Origin: Allobosea sp. 67-29 | GTDB lineage: Bacteria > Pseudomonadota > Alphaproteobacteria > Rhizobiales > Beijerinckiaceae | Direction: 5' to 3' | DNA length: 64,000 nt | Assembly: GCF_001898115.1 (NCBI RefSeq) | Contig: NZ_MKSQ01000007.1 | Span: forward strand, 409,324-473,323 | Shown here: one piece after another, positions 58,175-64,000 of the stretch | Numbering within the stretch: position 1 is the stretch's first letter | Layout: every line of letters begins with the position of its first letter | Made by a program: the position numbers and the translations under genes | Notes under the pieces: model-generated | The model's database searches: none | What the model was told of the DNA's origin: nothing | What the model saw: only the letters and a program-made list of their open reading frames with translations

Positions 58175-59032
58175 CTATCGCGAGAATCTGATCGGCACGG
58201 CGAGCGCGATCGAACTGCCTCCAAGGCCGTCCGGCGGTGCCGGAACCGGACTCGCCCGGCGGATCATGGCCACCGCCTCCTCGTCCAGCGCCGCATCGCC
58301 CGAGCCGCGTACCAGCCGCGCCGACAGCACGCGTCCGCGCCTGTCGATGCTGAAGGCGACCTGCACAGTGCCGGGACTGGCCCCGCTCGGAAAGCGCTTG
58401 AAGCGATTGAGGTGCGCGATGAGGCTCCCGCGCCAGCTCGCCGCCGCCGCCGGCGAGGCCGTGGCTGCACCGGCCGCCGGAGCCGCAGCGCGCGCGGCCG
58501 CCTGCGCCTGCGCGGTCGGCGCGGATGTCCGCTCCGCCCGGGGCTTGTCGGGGTTCACCGGTTTTTTCCGATGCACGACCTTCGGCCGCGGCGGCGGCTT
58601 GCGCTTGACCTCCTTGGCCGGCGGCGGCTCCTGCTTCGGCGGGGGCGACAGCAGCGCCAGCGGATCAGGCAATGGCGGAAGCTCCGGGACCTTGATCTCC
58701 GGCTCCGGCAGCGCCACCGGTTCCGGCTCGTCCTGCGGCAGTGGCTCCACATCCTTGGGTGGCTCGACGGGATCGGGCAGCGGCTCGGGTTCCGCCTCCG
58801 TCATCTGCGGGCCGGGCGCGATATCCTGCTGCGGCGTTTCCGGCGCCACCGCGAGCGGGGCGAGCTCGATCATCACCGCCGCGGGCGGTGCCCCGGCCGC
58901 GGCCTCGGCGGGCTCCCAGCTCGCGACCAGCCAGCCGGCGGCGCCATGAACTCCGGCCACCAGGAACGCCGCGGCGCCCCAGCGCAGCGCAGCAGGCCAA
59001 ATGCGCGCCGGGGACGGACGTCGCAGGCTCAT
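58175..59032 (-). CDS. tonB: TonB family protein
   Basis: Energy transducer spanning the periplasm, 285 residues. N-terminal transmembrane anchor, a long Pro/Glu then Pro/Lys-rich linker (about 65-170), and the C-terminal TonB domain (about 195-285, with LIAHLNRFKRFPSGA and GTVQVAFSIDRRGRV). It couples the ExbBD proton gradient to outer-membrane receptors for iron complexes or other ligands. The start overlaps the exbD stop by four bases. Confidence 0.88.
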   Translation of the reverse strand: MSLRRPSPARIWPAALRWGAAAFLVAGVHGAAGWLVASWEPAEAAAGAPPAAVMIELAPLAVAPETPQQDIAPGPQMTEAEPEPLPDPVEPPKDVEPLPQDEPEPVALPEPEIKVPELPPLPDPLALLSPPPKQEPPPAKEVKRKPPPRPKVVHRKKPVNPDKPRAERTSAPTAQAQAAARAAAPAAGAATASPAAAASWRGSLIAHLNRFKRFPSGASPGTVQVAFSIDRRGRVLSARLVRGSGDAALDEEAVAMIRRASPVPAPPDGLGGSSIALAVPIRFSR

Positions 59033-59475
59033 GGCTTCGCCGCCGTAGCGCCCTGCCCGGTATCCTCGAGACCGACCAGCGCGATCTTGAGGTAGCCGGC
59101 ATTCCGCAGCAGGTTCATCACGTCCATCAATTCGCGGTAGGCGACTGCGCCGTCCGCCCGCAGGAAGATGCGCTGCTCGCGGTCCTGGCCGGTGCGCTGG
59201 TCGAGCGTCGCCTGCAGGGCCTCCCGCGGCACGGCGTCGTTGCCGAGCGTGAGCGACAGGTCGCCCTTCACCGTCAGGAACACCGGCGTCTCGGGCCGCG
59301 GCTGCGGCTGGGCGTTCGAAACCGGCAGGTCGACCGCGACATCGACCGTCGAGAGCGGCGCCGCCACCATGAAGATGATCAGCAGCACCAGGATGACGTC
59401 GATGAAGGGCGTGACGTTGATGTCGGCGACCTCGCCGAGATCGCCGTCCTGCGGGTCCTTGAGTGAGACGGCCAT
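59029..59475 (-). CDS. exbD: Biopolymer transport protein ExbD
   Basis: Single-pass inner-membrane protein of the TonB motor, 148 residues. The transmembrane segment INVTPFIDVILVLLIIFMVA carries the proton-relevant Asp. Periplasmic domain follows. ATG 59475 is chosen over a longer frame into exbB. Four bases separate it from exbB. Confidence 0.92.
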   Translation of the reverse strand: MAVSLKDPQDGDLGEVADINVTPFIDVILVLLIIFMVAAPLSTVDVAVDLPVSNAQPQPRPETPVFLTVKGDLSLTLGNDAVPREALQATLDQRTGQDREQRIFLRADGAVAYRELMDVMNLLRNAGYLKIALVGLEDTGQGATAAKP

Positions 59476-59479
59476 CTGC

Positions 59480-60478
59480 TTACTCCGCCGGAACGCGCGG
59501 GAGGGCCGCCGGCGCCACCGCCTGCAGCGGCGACCGCGGCGGAGCGGCGACAGCGGCGCGTTGGCGCCGCTCCAGGTCCCGCGAGAGGTGGCGCAGGATC
59601 TCTCCGGAAGCATCCGACAACGTCGCCCGGTAGCCGGTGATGGCGCGGGCGAAGACGTTGTAGATAATGACGGCGGGAATGGCTGCGACCAGGCCGATCG
59701 CCGTCGCCAGCAGGGCCTCGGCGATACCTGGCGCGACGACGGCTAGATTGGTCGTCTTCGACTGGCTGATGCCGATGAACGAATTCATAATGCCCCAGAC
59801 CGTGCCGAACAGGCCGACGAAGGGCGCGGTGGAGCCGATCGTCGCCAGCAGTCCCGTGCCACGCGCCATCGCCCTGCCGGCGCGTGCCTCGACCCGGGAG
59901 AGCGCGATCGCGGCTCGCTCCTTGATGCCGTCCTCGCCGAGATCGGCGGAGCGGCGCGTCTCGTCCCCGGCAGCGGCCAGCAAGGCACCCACGGCCCCGC
60001 GCAGCCTGCCATCCTTGCCGGAGACGGTGCGGGTCGCGTCGCCGAGGTCGTCGGCGGCCTCGATCCGCCGGAGGGCGCGCCGAGCTCCCGCCTTGGCGGC
60101 CGCAAGCTCCATCACCTTGGCGAGCCAGATCGTCCAGGTCACCAGCGACGCGAAGGCGAGGCCGATCATCACCGCCTTCACGACGATGTCGGCGGCCATG
60201 AACATGCCCCAAGGCGACAGGTCGTGCGGCAGCATGGCCATAGCGGGCGTATTGGCGGCCGCGGCCTCGGTCGCCGGGAGTGGTGGATGGGCAGCGCTCG
60301 GCGGTGCGATTCCCATCTGTGGTGCAGCCGGCGGCAGCGGGTTCATCGGCCCCGTGGCGGGAGCCGAAGGCTCGGAGGACATCGACTGTCCTGGCGACGC
60401 GGGGGCTTGAGCCAGGGTGCCCGAAGCCGGCAACAGCAGATTCAGCGCGACGAGTGCCGAACGAAACAGCTTTGTCAT
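59480..60478 (-). CDS. exbB: Biopolymer transport protein ExbB with long N-terminus
   Basis: Proton-channel subunit of the TonB motor, 332 residues. It starts with a signal-like segment and a Pro/Ala-rich periplasmic region (about 25-85), then three transmembrane helices with [20 protein letters not shown] and the MotA/TolQ-like [19 protein letters not shown]. Such an N-terminal extension is common in alphaproteobacteria. ATG 60478 fixes the start. Confidence 0.93.
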   Translation of the reverse strand: MTKLFRSALVALNLLLPASGTLAQAPASPGQSMSSEPSAPATGPMNPLPPAAPQMGIAPPSAAHPPLPATEAAAANTPAMAMLPHDLSPWGMFMAADIVVKAVMIGLAFASLVTWTIWLAKVMELAAAKAGARRALRRIEAADDLGDATRTVSGKDGRLRGAVGALLAAAGDETRRSADLGEDGIKERAAIALSRVEARAGRAMARGTGLLATIGSTAPFVGLFGTVWGIMNSFIGISQSKTTNLAVVAPGIAEALLATAIGLVAAIPAVIIYNVFARAITGYRATLSDASGEILRHLSRDLERRQRAAVAAPPRSPLQAVAPAALPRVPAE

Positions 60479-60951
60479 GACCAGTCCTGCATCCACCGCA
60501 TGATCGTCGTCATCCCTGCCCGACCTCGGAGCAAAGCGGCCGGCTCCGACCTTCGCGAACGAACCGGCGGCATGGCGCGCACAGCGGCGGATCTCACATT
60601 GGAACAAATAAAAAAAGCACGCATTATCAGCGACTTGCGAGCCGCACGAGTGTTTCAAACCGCGTGTCGTGTCAAGGCTTCGCTGCGCGACGGGACGCTG
60701 GTCCGCACCAGGCGAATGGTGCGCCTGCCGGAGGTGTCGGCGCGTGACACGTCGCGTCGCCGCATCGAGCCGGCGACGATCGGCCCGGCCCCGGGCCGGT
60801 TTCCGCGTCCATGCTGTCAGCGGATTGTCGCGCTCGCGCCGGCCATGCCGCATGCGCGACCGGCCGGCCGCTGCTGCGCCCGCATCTTTCGGGTTCTTGC
60901 CGACCTTGCTGGCGACGCTGCCGGCCCGACCCTGTCGGGCCGGGGCAGATC
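60479..60951. other. 473-base non-coding region between exbB and the PBP1a gene
   Basis: No credible gene. An A/T-rich island with a T7 tract (minus strand, about 60600-60625) should hold the exbB promoter, but no clear Irr or RirA box or -10 was seen. A hairpin at 60921-60943 follows the PBP1a stop. The plus-strand frames over this stretch resemble nothing known. Confidence 0.5.
60921..60943 (-). terminator. Hairpin after the PBP1a gene
   Basis: Perfect 10-bp stem CCGGCCCGAC / GTCGGGCCGG with a CCT loop, eight bases after the stop. No T-run on the minus strand. Confidence 0.45.
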
Positions 60952-63399
60952 TCAGTAGAGACCGCCGGTGCCCGAGCCGATAGCGCGGCCGCCGCCGGAC
61001 GGGGCGCCGGGCAGGCCGCCGCCATCGCCCGCTGCCCCGATCACCGAATAGCTGTCGGGCGGTGCGGTGCCGGGCTTGAAGGCTTCGAGGATGCCGCCTT
61101 CCCCGCTGGTGCGCATGCCGGTCTTCGGATCGACGCGGATCAGCTTGATGCCGGCCGGCACGCGGAACGGCGTCGCCGGCTTGTCCTTCAACGCCGCCAT
61201 CATGAAGTCGCGGAAGATCGGCGCGGCGTACTGGCCGGCCGTCGCAGACGAGCCGAGCGACTTGGGCTTGTCGAAGCCCATATAGACGCCGACGGCGAGG
61301 TCCGGCGAGAAGCCGCAGAACCACACGTCCTTGGCGTCGTTGGTCGTGCCGGTCTTGCCCGCCAGAGGCTTGCCGACCGACTTCACCACGGTCGCCGTGC
61401 CGGCGTTCACCACGCCTTCCAGGATCGAGACCATCTGGTAGGCCGTCAGCGGGTCGATCACCTGCTCGCGATTGTCGATCAGGCGCGGTTCGGGCTGGTT
61501 CGCCCATTTGTCGGCGTTGCAGCCCTCGCAGGTGCGCTGGTCGTGCCGGAAGATGGTCGTGCCCGTGCGATCCTGGATGCGGTCGATCAGCGTCGGCCGG
61601 ATGCGCTTGCCGCCATTGACCAGCATCGAATAGGCCGCGGTCATCCGCATCACGGTGGTCTCGCCCGCGCCGAGCGACATCGACAGCACCGGCTGGAGAT
61701 CGTCGTAGATGCCGAAGCGGCGGGCATATTCCGCGATCAGCGGCATGCCGACATCCTTGGCGAGACGCACCGTCATCAGGTTCTTCGAGTACTGGATGCC
61801 GTAGCGTAGCGTATGCGGGCCGCTGAACTTGCCGCCGTAGTTCTCCGGCCGCCACATGCCGAGACCGCCGCCCTGGTCGATCTCGATCGGCGCGTCCAGG
61901 ATGATGCTGGACGGGGTGTAGCCGTTGTCGAGCGCCGTCGAATAGACGAAGGGCTTGAAGGACGAGCCCGGCTGGCGCATTGCCTGCGTCGCGCGGTTGA
62001 ACTCCGACTGGTCGTGCGAGAAGCCACCGACCATGGCGAGGACGCGGCCGGAGAACGGGTCCATCACGACGATCGCGCCGTTGATCTCCGGAAGCTGGCG
62101 CAGGCGGGCATAGCCCGGACGGCTCGTCATCGGCTCGACATAGACCACGTCGCCGACCGAGACCGCCTGCGAAACGCGCGCGCGCCGGGTCCACTTGATG
62201 CCGTCTCCGGCCAGCGTGACGGTCTCGCGCTTCGGGTTGAGGTTGCCGGCATTGTCGCGCAGCGGGTGGAGGCCGAGCTTGGCGCTGTCGCCGTTGACGT
62301 CGAGCACCACGGCGAGCCGCCAGGGCGCGACGTCGCCGAGCACCGGCAATTCGCCGAGGGCCTTGCCCCAATCCTGCCCGGCGATGTCGAGCTTCTGGAT
62401 CGCGCCGCGCCAGCCGCGCGCCTCGTCGAAGCGCACGAGCCCGTCGACCAGCGCCTTGCGGGCCATCAGCTGGATCTTGGGATCGACCGTGGCGCGCACC
62501 GAGAGCCCGCCCTCGAGCAGCTTCTTCTCGCCGTAGCGATCCTGCAGCTCGCGGCGGATTTCCTCGGCGAAATAGCCGGCGGCGATGTTGTTGGGCGAGA
62601 CCTGGCGCGGATTGACGCCGAGCGGCTGCTTCTTCGCCGCCTCTGCCACGTCGCGCTTGACGTAGCCGTTCTCGACCATGCGATCGATCACGTAGTTGCG
62701 GCGCTCGATCGCGCGGTCGGTATTGCGGAAGGGCTGCAGGTCGCTCGGCGCCTTCGGAAGCGCGGCGAGATAGGCGGCTTCCTGCAGGTTCAGCTCGTGC
62801 ACCGACTTGCCGAAATAATTCAGCGCCGCCGCGGCGATGCCGTAGCTTCCGAGGCCGGGAGCCGGCGCACCGAGATAGATCTCGTTGAGGTAGAGCTCAA
62901 GGATCTTGTCCTTCGAATAGGTCGATTCCAGCTTCAGCGCGACGAGCGCCTCGCGGATCTTGCGCTCGTAGGATTGCTCGGGGCTCAGGAAGAAGTTCTT
63001 CGCCACCTGCTGGGTGATGGTCGAGGCGCCCTGCTGGCGGCGATTGGTGCCCTTGTTGCGGAAATTCGAGATCGCAGCGCGAACGAGGCCCTCGGGATCG
63101 ACGCCGATATGCTTGTAGAAATTCTTGTCCTCGGCGGAGATATAGGCGTCGACGACCAGCTTCGGCACGGCCTGGATCGGGATGTAGAGCCGCCGCTCGC
63201 GCGCGTATTCGGCGATCAGGCTGCCGTCGCCCGCATGGACGCGGGTCATCACCGGCGGTTCGTAGTTCCGCAGCTGGGCATAGTCGGGCAGGTCCTGCGA
63301 ATAGTGCCAGATCACACCGCCGGCCACGGCGGCGCCGACCACGAAAGCGATCGCACCCGCGGCGAACAACCACCCGAAGATTCGCAGGATAAACCGCAT
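60952..63399 (-). CDS. mrcA: Penicillin-binding protein 1A
   Basis: Bifunctional class A PBP, 815 residues: one N-terminal transmembrane helix, glycosyltransferase domain ([12 protein letters not shown] with the catalytic Glu, [13 protein letters not shown]), an OB-like insert, then the transpeptidase domain with the SXXK motif GSSFKPF, SKN and KTGTTND. The C-terminus is Gly-rich. ATG 63399 ([15 protein letters not shown]) is chosen; the longer frame lacks homology. A single-gene unit between exbB and the amidase. Confidence 0.96.
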   Translation of the reverse strand: MRFILRIFGWLFAAGAIAFVVGAAVAGGVIWHYSQDLPDYAQLRNYEPPVMTRVHAGDGSLIAEYARERRLYIPIQAVPKLVVDAYISAEDKNFYKHIGVDPEGLVRAAISNFRNKGTNRRQQGASTITQQVAKNFFLSPEQSYERKIREALVALKLESTYSKDKILELYLNEIYLGAPAPGLGSYGIAAAALNYFGKSVHELNLQEAAYLAALPKAPSDLQPFRNTDRAIERRNYVIDRMVENGYVKRDVAEAAKKQPLGVNPRQVSPNNIAAGYFAEEIRRELQDRYGEKKLLEGGLSVRATVDPKIQLMARKALVDGLVRFDEARGWRGAIQKLDIAGQDWGKALGELPVLGDVAPWRLAVVLDVNGDSAKLGLHPLRDNAGNLNPKRETVTLAGDGIKWTRRARVSQAVSVGDVVYVEPMTSRPGYARLRQLPEINGAIVVMDPFSGRVLAMVGGFSHDQSEFNRATQAMRQPGSSFKPFVYSTALDNGYTPSSIILDAPIEIDQGGGLGMWRPENYGGKFSGPHTLRYGIQYSKNLMTVRLAKDVGMPLIAEYARRFGIYDDLQPVLSMSLGAGETTVMRMTAAYSMLVNGGKRIRPTLIDRIQDRTGTTIFRHDQRTCEGCNADKWANQPEPRLIDNREQVIDPLTAYQMVSILEGVVNAGTATVVKSVGKPLAGKTGTTNDAKDVWFCGFSPDLAVGVYMGFDKPKSLGSSATAGQYAAPIFRDFMMAALKDKPATPFRVPAGIKLIRVDPKTGMRTSGEGGILEAFKPGTAPPDSYSVIGAAGDGGGLPGAPSGGGRAIGSGTGGLY

Positions 63400-63536
63400 T
63401 TCAGGTCCCGGACCCCATCTTTCCACCCGGCGGACGCCCGGTCGAGGCGCTTCGCAACGCGAAGCTATAGCATGATCGAGATGGCGGAACCGTGGCCTCA
63501 CGACCACAATTCGGTTCAACTCGAACGTTTCGCGAA

Positions 63537-64000
63537 CTAAGGCGCGTGCCGGTTCTCGGCCGCCTGCCCGACCGAGGCGCGTTCGCGGGCGAAGTATTCG
63601 TCGACCGCTGCCCCGACGGCACCGACGGCTTTTCCGCGCCATTCGGCCGAAGTCAACAGCGCGGCGTCCTTCGGGCTCGACATGTAGCCCAGCTCGATCA
63701 GGACCGACGGCACGTCCGGCGCGCTCAGAACCCAGAAGCGCGCGGAGCGCAGCGGAATCTTGTGCATCCGGACCGAGGCACCGAGCTTGTCGACGAGGTT
63801 GCGGGCGAAAACGCCCGAGAAGGTCCGTGTCTCCCGCCGCGCCAGGTCGATCAGGATGCCGGCGACGTCCTGGACCTCCTCGCTGGTCTCGAGTCCCCCG
63901 GCGGCATCCGCCTCGTTCTCCTTGGCCGCGAGCTTTGCGGCCTCGGCGTCGGTCGCCCGCTCCGAGCGGGTATAGACGGTCGCGCCCCGCACCTCCTGCG
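63537..64000 (-). CDS. N-acetylmuramoyl-L-alanine amidase, C-terminal part (cut by window edge)
   Basis: Zinc amidase of the Amidase_3 (AmiC) family that cleaves peptide from muramic acid. The visible C-terminal part has TYTRSE-like RGATVYTRSERATDAE, RMHKIPLRSARFWVLSAP and PSVLIELGYMSSPKDAALL, which includes the catalytic Glu region. The N-terminal part, with the AMIN domain or signal peptide and two zinc His, lies outside. 137 bases separate it from PBP1a downstream. Confidence 0.88.
   Translation of the reverse strand, partial: QEVRGATVYTRSERATDAEAAKLAAKENEADAAGGLETSEEVQDVAGILIDLARRETRTFSGVFARNLVDKLGASVRMHKIPLRSARFWVLSAPDVPSVLIELGYMSSPKDAALLTSAEWRGKAVGAVGAAVDEYFARERASVGQAAENRHAP

Noticed and set aside
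59480..62371. Minus-strand frame of 963 codons joining part of the PBP1a gene to exbB
   Set aside because: Only its last third (ExbB, from 60478) is protein-like. The rest is an alternative frame of PBP1a and of non-coding DNA.

Overview
The window is chromosomal, GC-rich (by eye about two thirds G+C) DNA from an alphaproteobacterium, most likely order Hyphomicrobiales (Rhizobiales) and close to the Bosea / Beijerinckiaceae-type lineages. This is inferred from gene order (fabF-acpP-fabG-fabD opposite rpsF-rpsR-DUF2232-rplI; a full nuoA-N operon running into birA, RNase J, methylmalonyl-CoA epimerase and DUF1467) and from family traits such as a NuoE with a helix-hairpin-helix tail and an ExbB with a long periplasmic N-terminus. 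No species can be assigned from sequence alone. I saw no phage, insertion sequence, CRISPR array, tRNA or rRNA.

Layout. 1-2837 (minus): fatty-acid synthesis genes fabF (cut by the window edge), acpP, fabG, fabD. 2838-3172: divergent non-coding region with a structured rpsF leader. 3173-12803 (plus): ribosomal proteins bS6, bS18 and bL9 with a DUF2232 membrane protein, then dnaB, alr, radA, cvpA, purF and an SDR, ending in an intrinsic terminator. 12966-18385 (minus): der, a TPR-like membrane protein, queA, a VOC protein, two cyclophilins and a TolA-like periplasmic protein. 18386-18905: a 520-base gap with a plus-strand terminator and a possible small RNA. 18906-22662 (minus): DUF1467, RidA, mce, RNase J, birA. 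22674-38653 (minus): the respiratory complex I operon, with three extra genes embedded (a GFA-family protein between nuoC and nuoD, and two small membrane proteins between nuoH and nuoI).

38984-57833 is the accessory, metabolic part. After an M15-like peptidase and a Tam methyltransferase come an AGE-family epimerase, a polar amino-acid-type ABC transporter, an SDR, a crotonase, a CoA-transferase and a LacI regulator, all on the minus strand. Divergent from them are a DUF993 TIM-barrel protein and an acyl-CoA dehydrogenase. The intergenic region carries two matching LacI-type palindromes, one over the lacI promoter and one just downstream of the opposite promoter, so the set looks like one regulated catabolic divergon of unknown substrate. 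Next is a separate Ugp-like ABC transporter operon that ends in two overlapping cytoplasmic hydrolases (an EEP phosphodiesterase and an IMPase-like phosphatase), which suggests uptake and stepwise dephosphorylation of an organic phosphodiester.

57856-64000 (minus) is cell-envelope: a small lipoprotein, tonB-exbD-exbB, a class A penicillin-binding protein (PBP1a) and the C-terminal part of an N-acetylmuramoyl-L-alanine amidase cut by the window edge. Many neighbours overlap by ATGA or similar junctions, indicating extensive translational coupling. Start codons were chosen from ribosome-binding sites, family length and overlaps where the longest open frame was too long.
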